DNA of 64,000 nt from positions 1 through 64,000 of the forward strand of contig NZ_JAKREW010000030.1 of assembly GCF_022347545.1 (NCBI RefSeq), given 5' to 3'. Within the stretch, counting starts at the first letter, position 1, and the number at the start of each line of letters is the position of its first letter. Both the position numbers and the translations under genes were made by a program. The stretch comes from Terribium retamae. Lineage in GTDB: Bacteria; Pseudomonadota; Alphaproteobacteria; Rhizobiales; Rhizobiaceae. The notes beneath the pieces are model-generated. The model was not told the origin of the DNA. It saw nothing but the letters and a program-made list of their open reading frames with translations, and did not search any database. Below are positions 41,756-50,567 of this stretch, piece by piece.

Positions 41756-43225
41756 CTAGAATGTAATATTGATGTTCTTGATCTGGGTGAACGCCATCAG
41801 CTCATCGATACTTTCTTCTCGACCGATGCCAGATTGCTTGTAACCGCCGTAAGGCGCACCAAGGAAATGCGGCCCTGCGCGGTTGATCCAAACGAATCCT
41901 GCCTCAATTCGAGAGGCAGCGCGATGAGCAGTGGCAAGATCCTTGGTAAAGATCGCTCCCGTCAGCCCGTACTCAACGTTGTTGACGTCCGCGAAAAGCT
42001 TTTCCTCGTCGTGCCATTTCAGCACTGACAAGACCGGGCCAAATACTTCCTCCCGGGCAATGCGCATTTCGCTCGTAACGTTAGCGAACACAGTGGGCTC
42101 GACATAAAACCCGTTCTGCAGCTCAGGTGTCTGCGGAACGCTTCCGCCGGCCACCAACTCAGCCCCTTCGTTCTTGGCGACGTCGATGTAGCCGAGCACC
42201 TTGTCAAGATGAGCTCGAGAGACGAGTGCTCCCATCGTGGTGGCCCGATCGGTGGGAATTCCAGGCCTGTATCTCTTGACCTTCTCAAGGATCCCGGCGA
42301 GGACCTGATCGTATACGGCGTCGTGCACAAACACTCGCGAAGTCGAGCCGCAGGATTGCCCACACCACGCAAAGTTCATGCCGCGGACTGCCCCGTCGAT
42401 CGCCTGCTCAAGGTCGGCGTCTGGATACACGATCAGTGCGTTCTTGCCACCAAGTTCAAGGATGACTTGCTTGAGTTGGTTCGCCGCCTGTCTTGCGATC
42501 GCGCGCCCGGTGGGCACACTGCCGATGAGTGTGACCATTGGAATTTCGGGATGCGAAACAAGCGCTTCGCCTGATGGTGTACCTCCGGTGATTACATTAA
42601 GCACACCGGGGGGAAAGACCCCATCCAGCAGCTCCATCATACGAACCGCCGACAAGGGCGCCTGGGGCGGCGCCTTCATGACTACGGTATTGCCAGCGGC
42701 GATCGGCGCGGCGAATTTTCCAGCGCAGAACATCAGAGGATGGTTATAGGCGACGATCCGAGCACACACGCCCAACGGTTCGCGCAGAGTCATATTGGTT
42801 ACGCCACCCCCCATGGGAATAGTTTCACCTTTGATCTCAGTGACCAAGCCTGCGAAGAATTCAATCTGGGCCGCGGCATGCAAAGCGTCACCCGCCATTT
42901 CGGTTACCGGGTTGCCGCAGTTCTGCGCATCGATTAGGGCCAATTCCTCGGCATTCTCACGCAAGATTGCGGCGGCCTTCCTGAGCATCGCCGCTCGATC
43001 CAGGGGCTTGCTGTAGCGCCAGGTCTCGAAAGCCTTTCTGGCCGCCGAAACCGCCGCTTTCACGTCTACAGCATTGGCGTCCGCACAATGTCCGAGGCTT
43101 TCACCCGTACCCGGATTGAACGTTTCGCTGTAGCCGCCCAGCGGCACATGCCACGTGCCGCCGTAATAGAGATCCCGCTTCTTGGGCAGAATCTCGTTCA
43201 GGCGCCCCTGAGATACCTCCCTCAT
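41756..43225 (-). CDS. Aldehyde dehydrogenase
   Basis: A 489-residue NAD(P)-dependent aldehyde dehydrogenase. LREPLGVCARIVAYNHPLMF, the general base Glu in VILELGGKNALIV and the catalytic Cys in FAWCGQSCGSTSRVFVH are present, with EEVFGPVLSVLKW near the C-terminus. GGGAGGAGAAG precedes the ATG. It starts 14 bp after the decarboxylase homologue, so the two form an operon. It probably oxidises an aromatic or semialdehyde intermediate to an acid. Confidence 0.94.
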   Translation of the reverse strand: MREVSQGRLNEILPKKRDLYYGGTWHVPLGGYSETFNPGTGESLGHCADANAVDVKAAVSAARKAFETWRYSKPLDRAAMLRKAAAILRENAEELALIDAQNCGNPVTEMAGDALHAAAQIEFFAGLVTEIKGETIPMGGGVTNMTLREPLGVCARIVAYNHPLMFCAGKFAAPIAAGNTVVMKAPPQAPLSAVRMMELLDGVFPPGVLNVITGGTPSGEALVSHPEIPMVTLIGSVPTGRAIARQAANQLKQVILELGGKNALIVYPDADLEQAIDGAVRGMNFAWCGQSCGSTSRVFVHDAVYDQVLAGILEKVKRYRPGIPTDRATTMGALVSRAHLDKVLGYIDVAKNEGAELVAGGSVPQTPELQNGFYVEPTVFANVTSEMRIAREEVFGPVLSVLKWHDEEKLFADVNNVEYGLTGAIFTKDLATAHRAASRIEAGFVWINRAGPHFLGAPYGGYKQSGIGREESIDELMAFTQIKNINITF

Positions 43226-43239
43226 CTTCTCCTCCCTCG

Positions 43240-44226
43240 TTAAGTTGTAGATCTCTTCGCATTAATATCGAGGAAGAGTTCGGATATGTCTGGCTTGCTC
43301 GCGATGATTTCCTGGTCGTGCAGATGGCGGACAAAGGTAGAAATACAATGGCTGTTCGCCGCAAGGCCGAAAGGCCAGTAATCCCGGCCCATCAATCGAC
43401 GCGTATGTTCAATTTCATGCACAATGAATGGAACGGCCACGGACAGGGCGTTCAAGTCGTATAGCTTCGCGACAGCACGATTTTTTGCCTCTTCAAATGC
43501 ATCAAATAGACTTTGCGCGGCCCACTGGTGTTGGTCATAGATCTCGCGCTTCATAACGATCGTGTGCATGATCGGGAAAATGCCGGTTCTGCGAAAGTAA
43601 TCCTCCTCGACTTCGCGGCAGTTCTCGAACAGGTATCGCACCGTCCCTTCGTTGCGCTCCATCGCCCTGGGACTGTGCACCGATAGCAGCGCATCAATCT
43701 CGCCGTTCTCCAGCATGACCTCCAAACGTGGCTTGTCCTGTTTGGTCCCTGCCACCATGTCGCCAGCCTGATGAACCTGATCGGTATTGGCCGCAGCTTT
43801 GACATCGGTCCCGGATACCCACTCGATCTCGTGCGGCATGACACCGTAGTCGTCCATCAACGCTCCGCGACACCACACGGCACCGCTCATTTGATACCAG
43901 CCAATTCCGACCCTCTTCCCCCGCAACTGCTCAGGGCGCCGAATGTCGGAGTCCCCGCGCACGTAGAGTGCGGAATGCCTAAAGACGCGGGATGGAAACA
44001 CGGGGAGCGCGATCAAATCGTTTTGTCCCTTCGCGCGCATCTGCACATAGGCCGACGTGGACATTTCGGAAACGTCCCACCGCAAGTCCTTCATCTGCTC
44101 GTAGAAGGTCAACTCCGGAGCCTGCGGCGTATAGTTCAGCTCTATGCCTTCAGGCCGGATGTCGCCTGTCCGGAAAGGAAGGGTACGATCGTACTCACCG
44201 CACGCAAAATTTAGTTTCAATGGCAT
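43240..44226 (-). CDS. 4,5-dihydroxyphthalate-decarboxylase-like protein
   Basis: A 328-residue protein of the ABC-binding-protein-like fold that includes 4,5-dihydroxyphthalate decarboxylase. Family marks: LKLNFACGEYDRTLPFRTGD, PEGIELNY, DVSEMSTSAYVQMRAKG, IALPVFPSRVFRHSALYV and GKRVGIGWYQMSGAVWCRGAL. There is no signal peptide, which favours a cytoplasmic enzyme over a transporter component. GGAGGG precedes the ATG. It heads the decarboxylase-ALDH-cyclase(-MFS) operon. A decarboxylation giving 3-hydroxybenzoate for the gentisate route is an attractive guess, not shown. Confidence 0.85.
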   Translation of the reverse strand: MPLKLNFACGEYDRTLPFRTGDIRPEGIELNYTPQAPELTFYEQMKDLRWDVSEMSTSAYVQMRAKGQNDLIALPVFPSRVFRHSALYVRGDSDIRRPEQLRGKRVGIGWYQMSGAVWCRGALMDDYGVMPHEIEWVSGTDVKAAANTDQVHQAGDMVAGTKQDKPRLEVMLENGEIDALLSVHSPRAMERNEGTVRYLFENCREVEEDYFRRTGIFPIMHTIVMKREIYDQHQWAAQSLFDAFEEAKNRAVAKLYDLNALSVAVPFIVHEIEHTRRLMGRDYWPFGLAANSHCISTFVRHLHDQEIIASKPDISELFLDINAKRSTT

Positions 44227-44289
44227 CGACAGCTACCCTCCAAAGACGACACGATCATTTTACCGCTTAAATTACAAACTATCGATAGA

Positions 44290-44304
44290 TTGTCGGATTG
44301 ACAA
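44290..44304. promoter_or_regulatory. Candidate operator TTGTC-N5-GACAA
   Basis: A perfect 5-bp inverted repeat, TTGTC GGATT GACAA, lies 64 bp upstream of the decarboxylase-like start, beside ATCGATAGAT. TTGTC/GACAA pairs are common for GntR/FCD regulators. It resembles but does not equal the four-site regulon motif, so it may be a variant site or bind another regulator. Confidence 0.4.
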
Positions 44305-44488
44305 GCGATTGCAGCCCATTTCCTCGAGGTTTTCGCAGACTGCCACCGTATGAGTAGCATCGACGATCAACCGGCCGCCCGGCAGGTAAGCCGAAGGATT
44401 TCAAACCTTTGTAGGTGTTTGAGCCGGTGGCTTTGGGGCCATGAAGAGCGCCAAGAGGACCGCCGGTCAGATTGCCGTCGACGCTAGT

Positions 44489-45628
44489 TCATAGCGCCGG
44501 CGTCGGTACGTCCCTGGCGACTTGCGGCATGATGACCGGCTTTACTTCCCTAAACTCGCTCATCGCCAGCAGCGCGTCGGATAACCGATCAAGCGGATAT
44601 CTGTTTGAGATCAGCTTGTGGAAATCGAAGTGCTTTTGCCGCGTCGAGACGAATTCGATGGCCTCATAGAAGTGCCTGGCTCCCGCCATCACCGTGGAAA
44701 AGATCTGAACACCTCGAAACAGAAGCCGGGGTGAGATCCGCACATCGCCCTCACCCGAGATTCCGACCTGAACCAGTCGGCCACCGGGTCGGGACATTCG
44801 CAGGCCCTCCACTACCGCGTGCGAATTCGCGCAATTCAACACAACATCCGCACCGCGCCCGAATGTGAGATCGCGAACCCAGCGCACACGCTCCTCGGGA
44901 TCCGCCACGTCGGTCAAGTCAAGTACGTGATCCGCACCCCACTGTTCGGCAACCTCCAACCTCGCCGCCGGCGCACCAATGACCAGCACCTTCTTGGCGC
45001 CGCGATCCTTGGCGACCGCCAGGGCGTAAAGTCCAAGCGGTCCGCATCCCTGAATCAAGACCGTCTCGTGGCTCGATATCGACCCCAACTGTTCAAAGCT
45101 ATGCATGACGGTCCGCAGCGCGCAGGCGGCCGAGGCCGCAATTTCAGGCGCCACGTTATCCGGCACGCGAATGAACAGTGCTCCGGGCGGAAAGTAATGG
45201 TACTCGCTGCATCCCCCCATCAGCCGACTGGGATGGGAATGCCCATAGCTCTTAACTTCGTGGCACAACGACGTTTGCGTCGATACGCGACAGTAGTAGC
45301 AATGGCCACAATGCGCGTAGGCTGAAATGATGCGATCGCCCGGCTTCAGCGGCACGTTGAGTACGTCGACAATATCCCCCCCGGTTTCCACAATCGTACC
45401 GCATGTTTCATGCCCTGGAATGTAGGGCAGCGTCAGAGGCTGTAGAAAGGGCTGGTCGCCGCCGCCCTCAGTGAAGTGCCCTGTCCAGCGATGGGCATCT
45501 GTCCCACACAAGGTCGCAGCATCTACCCTGATCAGGGCGGACGACGGCTCGATTTCCGGCAGTGGAACGCGCCACAGTTCGGCGGGCGCCTTAAATTTTG
45601 TGACGACTGCAGCTAAGCTTTCCGTCAT
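44489..45628 (-). CDS. Zinc-dependent alcohol dehydrogenase (MDR family)
   Basis: A 379-residue medium-chain dehydrogenase. Catalytic zinc ligands are in AATLCGTDAHRW and LPYIPGHETCGTIVE; the structural zinc cysteines are CGHCYYCRVSTQTSLC. Cofactor binding is at VLIQGCGPLGLYALAVAKDRGAKKVLVIG. AGGAG precedes the ATG. It lies 90 bp after the NCS1 permease gene on the same strand. It probably oxidises an alcohol side chain of the imported compound, with the ALDH acting next; that link is inferred. Confidence 0.92.
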   Translation of the reverse strand: MTESLAAVVTKFKAPAELWRVPLPEIEPSSALIRVDAATLCGTDAHRWTGHFTEGGGDQPFLQPLTLPYIPGHETCGTIVETGGDIVDVLNVPLKPGDRIISAYAHCGHCYYCRVSTQTSLCHEVKSYGHSHPSRLMGGCSEYHYFPPGALFIRVPDNVAPEIAASAACALRTVMHSFEQLGSISSHETVLIQGCGPLGLYALAVAKDRGAKKVLVIGAPAARLEVAEQWGADHVLDLTDVADPEERVRWVRDLTFGRGADVVLNCANSHAVVEGLRMSRPGGRLVQVGISGEGDVRISPRLLFRGVQIFSTVMAGARHFYEAIEFVSTRQKHFDFHKLISNRYPLDRLSDALLAMSEFREVKPVIMPQVARDVPTPAL

Positions 45629-45718
45629 TGGGTGCTCCTAAAGTCAGGCAATTTGCGGATTGCCGGGGGGCATTTCGCGTGTCCGCGAGTTCTTTGTCCC
45701 GCAGCGTGGCGAGCGGAT

Positions 45719-47146
45719 TCACGAAACAGGTTCTTCTGTCAAAGGGCTGCCGGCGCAGGCAGCAACACTCGACCTGAACAAGGTCAGTCGCAGAATCGGA
45801 TAGAGCACGACACTGACGCCAAGTGAGGTGAAGAACTGAATTGTCACGATCCTGTTCAGAACATAGTGCGCCAAGATCGTAGCAACGACTGTCGTAATAA
45901 CACCGGCCCAATTGACCAACTCTGTGCCGGCCAGACCGTTCCTTCCCACTTTACGGCTGACGATGAAGTAGTCGACGATCATGATCCCGGCGAACGAAGT
46001 CGTAATCACTCCGAGGATTTCGATCCAGGCGTTGAACTGGTCCAATATTCCAAACGCCACCATCAGGAGGCCTATAAGGTTCGCGACGACGACCATCACG
46101 ACCCTGTTCATTCGAAGTCCCATGGCGTCAAATAGATTGGAAAGCGCAAGCGAGCCGCTATAGGTATTCAGCACTTGTGCCTTGCCCTGTGCCAGAACCA
46201 TGAGTGCGACGCCGATTCCGCCACCGAACAGCAGGAAGGCAGCGGTCACACCCTCCGGGCTCATCGCCAGTTTCTGCGCCGCCTCGGGAGCCATCTGCAT
46301 AACGGTCGTGTAATACATCACCAGCTCGCTCATGGCCGCGTACATGAACACGCCGCCGACAAACACCATGCAGATCTGTGCCGAGAAATTGCCTACTGCA
46401 GCAGCCGCACCAATATCGAACGAACTCCTTGCGTATCGACCGAGGTCTGCATCCACCAATGCAAGCGCCCCGGCAGCGCCGACGAGTACATTCGTACAGA
46501 AAATAAACTTGCCAAGATCGCTCGTAGCGCCAAGGCTCGCGAGGGCTTCTGGCGGAAACAGCGCAGGAAAGTCAAAAATGTGACCGTCCGCGTGCGACCT
46601 CACAACTCTCCAGGTGATGAACAGCAAAAGCCCGACAAAGGCGGCCAGCGTATATGTGGACACCTTCGACACGGCTTCGAACCCGTAGGCAGTCAAGAAA
46701 ATCCATGCGACGGTCAAAAGACCATACACAACGATCTTGTTGGCCAATGTGTCCTGGAAGCCAAACGCAAAACGGAAACCAGCGTAGAGCAACGCATTCT
46801 CAAGGGCCAGGAACCCGATGATCATAAAGCCGAATATGAGCGAACCGATCAGGCTTCCGCGCTTACCGAAACCGTAGTGGCGCGCCATAACCGTACTGGA
46901 AAGCCCTGTTTTAAAGGCAATATGCCCACATGCCCATCCGATGAGCGAGCCAATGACTGCCACGAAGACACCCGCCGCCATCGCAATCTTGAAGCCAGCG
47001 ACAAAGGTCGTTAGCGCCCCCAAAAAGAGCTGAACCAGCGTGGTCACGATACCCGCCGTGTTCCAGGATAGCTTTAGCCACCCTTGCCGCAAATGCTGCG
47101 GCACTGGCTCCAGCGCATGGTCCTCCATCCTCCCGTCAATTTTCAT
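45719..47146 (-). CDS. NCS1-family permease (cytosine/purine/allantoin type)
   Basis: A 475-residue, 12-helix transporter of the nucleobase:cation symporter-1 family. LKLSWNTAGIVTTLVQLFLGALTTFVAGFK, AFKTGLSSTVMARHYGFGKRGSLIGS and the late GVITTSFAGIMIVDYFIV are typical. It is usually a heterocycle importer (cytosine, hydantoin, thiamine precursors). Here, with an alcohol dehydrogenase and a dienelactone hydrolase, it suggests the pathway begins with an N-heterocyclic or similar ring. Two starts are possible (47146, 47128). Confidence 0.9.
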   Translation of the reverse strand: MKIDGRMEDHALEPVPQHLRQGWLKLSWNTAGIVTTLVQLFLGALTTFVAGFKIAMAAGVFVAVIGSLIGWACGHIAFKTGLSSTVMARHYGFGKRGSLIGSLIFGFMIIGFLALENALLYAGFRFAFGFQDTLANKIVVYGLLTVAWIFLTAYGFEAVSKVSTYTLAAFVGLLLFITWRVVRSHADGHIFDFPALFPPEALASLGATSDLGKFIFCTNVLVGAAGALALVDADLGRYARSSFDIGAAAAVGNFSAQICMVFVGGVFMYAAMSELVMYYTTVMQMAPEAAQKLAMSPEGVTAAFLLFGGGIGVALMVLAQGKAQVLNTYSGSLALSNLFDAMGLRMNRVVMVVVANLIGLLMVAFGILDQFNAWIEILGVITTSFAGIMIVDYFIVSRKVGRNGLAGTELVNWAGVITTVVATILAHYVLNRIVTIQFFTSLGVSVVLYPILRLTLFRSSVAACAGSPLTEEPVS

Positions 47147-47388
47147 CTCCTCCCAACTCCCTTTCGCCTCACTGGATGTATCCGTTGACTACAAACCAAG
47201 ACGCCAACATCCCCTCCTGGACGCCTTACTGACAAGGAAGCGCACCGACGCGCGGACACTTCCTATGATTCAGATCGTCGCTGTCTAGTGCCTTGGTTCG
47301 GCGCCGACAGAACAGTCGACGCGATTATTGATACCAACCGCCTATTCTCCGCTGGCGGCTTGTTCTCGAACCGTCAATTCGATGAGTT

Positions 47389-48636
47389 TTAGTTTTGCTC
47401 AGCAGCGCCCGGTGCGCTTTCCGTCCAGCGGGCCATCAGCGTGTTCGATGGAAGCGTCTCGTCGAGGAGCTTTTTTGCTGATTCCGCCCCCACCACTGGG
47501 AGATTACCGCGCTCCAACAGGCCGATCTGAACCAAGACCGAGGCTTGATCCCAATAGATGTGCTCGTTGTATAGCTTGTCTCCACGAAAGCGGACGATCG
47601 CAACCAACGGAACTTCGACATATTTGCCTGTTGGCGGGACGCCCGGCAGCATCCAATCGATCTCGATGTCGTGCGTGAAGCAGAGCAGACACTCGTCGAC
47701 AATACGATCCGCGCCAATGGTGCGGGAAACCGGGATTACCTTCGCGTTTTGCGGATTCTTCGGGATGAAGTGGTTCTTATAGAACCGGTGAAGGTCGCGA
47801 TACCCAACACCACCGGTCAAGGTCGGAATGTGGTTGACGTAAGGCTGCGGTACCATCGTCGCCATAGTCGCATCAACATCACGCTCGATGAACTCAAGGT
47901 CGCTGTGGCGTTGCCACAGGCTGTCAAGGTCATAGTTCGGACCCATCACCTTGCGGAACAAGGCGATCGAGCGCGAGTGGGCCATCAGGCTCGCGGACTT
48001 GTTGAAGCTTACGCGCTCCGGGGACGCAAAGGCGTGATCGCAATCAGCATAAGAATAGAGCTCGGCGTCGGGACGATGCGCAAACGCCTCTTGAATGCGT
48101 GCGCGAGACTCCTCCGGCACAAAGCGATCAAGTTCAGCGAAGTGGAATACGATCGGACAGCGCACTGACTGGGCTTCGGCAAGATGTGTATCAATACCGA
48201 CACCATAATAGCTGACAACGCAATCGATATCAGTTCGAGCAGCCATCAGATAAGCGAGCCTGCCCCCCAGACAGAAGCCAAGCGCACCGACTTTGCCCGT
48301 GCACTCTGGGCGAGCACGCAGCACAGCCAGGGCGGAGGCGGCGTCCTCAACCCCTCGCTCGACATCAAAGCGCTGATTGAACCCCATTGCCTTGGCAACA
48401 TCGGCGTCTGCGTAGGTCAAATCCACACCAGCTTCAAGTCGCCAGAACAAATCAGGAACTAGAACGACGTAACCCTCTTCCGCGTAGTAGTCAGCTACAC
48501 TACGCATCGAGGCGTTGACGCCAAATATCTCCTGCAACAATACAATGCCCGGCCCAGAGCCAGATGCCGGGACTGACAAATATCCTTTGAAGGCCCCGCC
48601 GTCAGCGGTGGTGAGTTCAATCCATTGTCCCGTCAT
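47389..48636 (-). CDS. Dienelactone hydrolase fused to an NTF2/SnoaL-like domain
   Basis: A 415-residue fusion. Residues 1-235 form a dienelactone hydrolase with triad Cys122 (GALGFCLGGRLAY), Asp170 (HFAELDRFVP) and His201 (DCDHAFA). Residues ~255-400 form an NTF2/SnoaL-like cone (PQPYVNHIPTLTGGVGYRDLHRFYKNHFIP, VEVPLVAIVRFRGDKLYNEHIYWDQASVLVQIGLL). GGAGG sits 6 nt before the ATG. Such fusions are known; the second domain may act on the ring-opened product or position the substrate. It is the outermost gene of the catabolic cargo. Confidence 0.9.
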   Translation of the reverse strand: MTGQWIELTTADGGAFKGYLSVPASGSGPGIVLLQEIFGVNASMRSVADYYAEEGYVVLVPDLFWRLEAGVDLTYADADVAKAMGFNQRFDVERGVEDAASALAVLRARPECTGKVGALGFCLGGRLAYLMAARTDIDCVVSYYGVGIDTHLAEAQSVRCPIVFHFAELDRFVPEESRARIQEAFAHRPDAELYSYADCDHAFASPERVSFNKSASLMAHSRSIALFRKVMGPNYDLDSLWQRHSDLEFIERDVDATMATMVPQPYVNHIPTLTGGVGYRDLHRFYKNHFIPKNPQNAKVIPVSRTIGADRIVDECLLCFTHDIEIDWMLPGVPPTGKYVEVPLVAIVRFRGDKLYNEHIYWDQASVLVQIGLLERGNLPVVGAESAKKLLDETLPSNTLMARWTESAPGAAEQN

Positions 48637-48710
48637 GCTGATCCTCCTAGGGCGCCGGCAGTTACGGCGTTCACTGCCGCGGCGCCAACCTCATCATAAA
48701 TTCATAATTG

Positions 48711-48739
48711 AATTCTTCATATAAGTTTCTATGTGTCAA
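48711..48739 (-). promoter_or_regulatory. Candidate promoter of the dienelactone hydrolase gene
   Basis: On the minus strand a perfect -35 TTGACA (48734-48739) is followed, 17 bp on, by an AT-rich -10 candidate AGAATT. The region just downstream is AT-rich with overlapping TTCAT/ATGAA words. It lies about 75 bp upstream of the hydrolase ATG. The -35 is strong but the -10 is weak. Confidence 0.45.
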
Positions 48740-49583
48740 CGGGAATCTGGAAGCCGCGAACAGCTCGGTGCGCTGAGACAGCGCGAAACGGAACTATCTC
48801 TGAACAACAGGCTCGCTGCGAATCGGCCCTTTGATTGCGGGTAGCTGTCAATCCAGTTTCGTTCCGCCATCGTCCGGGGTCATGGCCCTTTCCGAGGCCG
48901 AGAGCCTCACGCCGATGTTCGGGCCGGGCACCTCAACGTGTGCAACGACATTCGTATGACGTCAGCCGGTTCAACGAGGTCGCCACCACTGTTGGTCGGC
49001 CTATTATTGCGCTCCCTTTTTGCACTCTCCTCAAGCTAGGGCCGCCGCTGTCGTCATCGATCTTTGTCGAGTAGCGCGATGGCCTTCAAGGCTGCTCCAC
49101 GGTGGTGGTGTCCGGTTTCGCTATCCATCTTTTCATTCCTTCCCGAATGCTATGCCGGCATTGAGCCGCTGAGCCGAAGAGGTACCGGGGCGTTCCTGTC
49201 CCGGCGGCCCACGCGGTCCTTACCTTCACGCCCGTTTCGGGAAAGCGGGCGACCTATCGTTTCAGCTATTTGGGTCGCGTCGAACAGTGGGCTTCAGGAC
49301 CATGGTCCAATGTTTGTGCCGGCAGGACAATGGGCCTGCTGTCGTCTCCGAAGAGCTTTGCCGAAGGACTTATCCCTCCAACTGACTGATCCCCTAAGCC
49401 CGTTCGGTTTCCACCAGCAACCCCGCAGCTCCGGACCGAGTTGGCGCAAAGCGCCTGCCCGCACCACTCCAGGCCTTGGGGGTCTGGTCTCCGCGAAGGC
49501 GTCGATGCGGGTGTCTCCCGACGGGACTTGGCCGGGTCTCGTCGGAGGGACGGTCCCTCGGACTGAAGCAACGGAGACATCAA
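48740..49583. other. 844-bp gap at the cargo/ICE junction
   Basis: This is the border between the catabolic cargo and the right ICE arm. No frame has family features or a credible ribosome site, although a 182-codon frame (49064-49612) is open. Base composition shifts to the GC-rich backbone from about 49070. Near the right end GAGGGAC-G-GTCCCTC (49545-49559) is a perfect palindrome in the ssb leader, and CGCCCG/CGGGCG arms at 49229-49251 can pair. No clear attachment site was seen. Confidence 0.5.
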
Positions 49584-49985
49584 ATGCAGAACATCGTCAT
49601 TCTCGCCGGTAACATCGGTCAGGAGCCCGAAACCCGCACCACCCAGGGCGGCACCAAGATCACCCACTTCACGCTGGCCACCTCGCGCCCTCGCTATTCT
49701 GAAGGCAAGGTTGTTCGGGACGAAAACGGCTATCGGGTTCAAGACACCGAATGGCACCGCATCACCGCCTTCAACGGCCTCGGCAAGACGATCCAGCAAT
49801 ATTGCGAGAAGGGCATGAAGGTACTGGTCCGCGGCCGCATTCACTACACCAAGTGGACCGATCAGCAGGGCAACGACCGCTACGGCTGCGAGATCATCGC
49901 CGAAACGGTGGACTTCCTGAGCCGGGCGAAGCAGACCGAAGCCGATGACGGCAAGTTCGTCGATGACCAGGACATCCCGTTCTGA
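49584..49985 (+). CDS. ssb: Single-stranded DNA-binding protein
   Basis: A 133-residue OB-fold protein starting MQNIVILAGNIGQEPETRTT. The aromatic DNA-contact residues lie in TEWHRITAFNGLGKTIQQYC and TKWTDQQGNDRYGCEIIAE, and the acidic tail ends DDQDIPF, the conserved SSB tip that recruits partner proteins. The ATG at 49584 is chosen; an upstream frame adds only non-family residues. It is the first clear gene of the right ICE arm and should coat the transferred strand. Confidence 0.95.
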   Translation: MQNIVILAGNIGQEPETRTTQGGTKITHFTLATSRPRYSEGKVVRDENGYRVQDTEWHRITAFNGLGKTIQQYCEKGMKVLVRGRIHYTKWTDQQGNDRYGCEIIAETVDFLSRAKQTEADDGKFVDDQDIPF

Positions 49986-50000
49986 GACGGAGCCAAAAAA

Positions 50001-50022
50001 CCCGGCGGCGCGCGCCGCCGGG
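50001..50022 (+). terminator. GC-rich hairpin after ssb
   Basis: A perfect 22-bp palindrome, CCCGGCGGCGC/GCGCCGCCGGG, begins 15 nt after the ssb stop. It is preceded by AAAAAA and followed by CCCTTCTC. This is a strong stem with a weak T-tract, acceptable for a rho-independent terminator in a GC-rich host. Confidence 0.65.
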
Positions 50023-50149
50023 CCCTTCTCTGCATCGCGAAGGTTGCGCAAAAGAGCCTGGCCACGGCGTCAGCAATGACCGAATCACCCGCGAACCGCT
50101 CCCGGTCGCTGGCCGGGCAAAGCAGCGATTACAGGTCGCTTTCCCTATA

Positions 50150-50174
50150 AACTACGGCTATTATAGCCGTAGTT
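50150..50174. promoter_or_regulatory. 25-bp near-perfect palindrome, candidate XRE operator
   Basis: AACTACGGCTAT and ATAGCCGTAGTT arms meet around one central base, symmetric at all 12 paired positions. It lies about 40 bp before the XRE-type gene and overlaps its likely promoter. Small XRE regulators commonly bind such palindromes to repress themselves. Confidence 0.65.
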
Positions 50175-50212
50175 CTGGCGTGACGGTTGGTGCCGGTGGG
50201 AGGTGATCATGC

Positions 50213-50467
50213 ATGATCACCGCCCGACAAACACGGGCCGCGCGCGCACTGCTGGGCTGGACACAGGAGATGCTCGCTGACAGGGCCAGAGTTTCGCTGA
50301 CCGCGCTTAAACGCATGGAGTCCGCGACGGGTCTGCGCGTGTTTGAAAGCACCAGCGATCAGGTGCGCAGAGCCCTGGAAGCGGGAGGCATTGCCTTCAT
50401 CAATTCCGGGCGTAACGAAGGGGTGATGTTGGTCGATGTACAGGAAACAGCAGAACGCCGCCAGTAA
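50213..50467 (+). CDS. Small XRE-type helix-turn-helix regulator
   Basis: An 84-residue protein. RAARALLGWTQEMLADRARVSLTALKRMES is a clear XRE helix-turn-helix; the rest (VRRALEAGGIAFINSGRNEGVML) matches small ICE/plasmid regulators. The ATG at 50213 has GGGAGG about 15 nt upstream, slightly far. It probably controls transfer or replication genes of the element and binds the palindrome at 50150-50174. Confidence 0.85.
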   Translation: MITARQTRAARALLGWTQEMLADRARVSLTALKRMESATGLRVFESTSDQVRRALEAGGIAFINSGRNEGVMLVDVQETAERRQ

Positions 50468-50567
50468 ACCCGCTGCGGGTTTCAAGGCCGCTGTCGCCCA
50501 TCCGTCATCACATTGTTGTAATATTAGCCGTTCTGTTTCCTTGAGAAAGAGCACGGTGTAGCTCTCC

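Noticed and set aside
49064..49612. 182-codon plus-strand frame before ssb
   Set aside because: No motif or ribosome site, and it overlaps the ssb start in another frame; treated as leader sequence.
49266..50051. 261-codon open frame on the minus strand
   Set aside because: Overlaps ssb and its terminator palindrome in antisense; no family feature.
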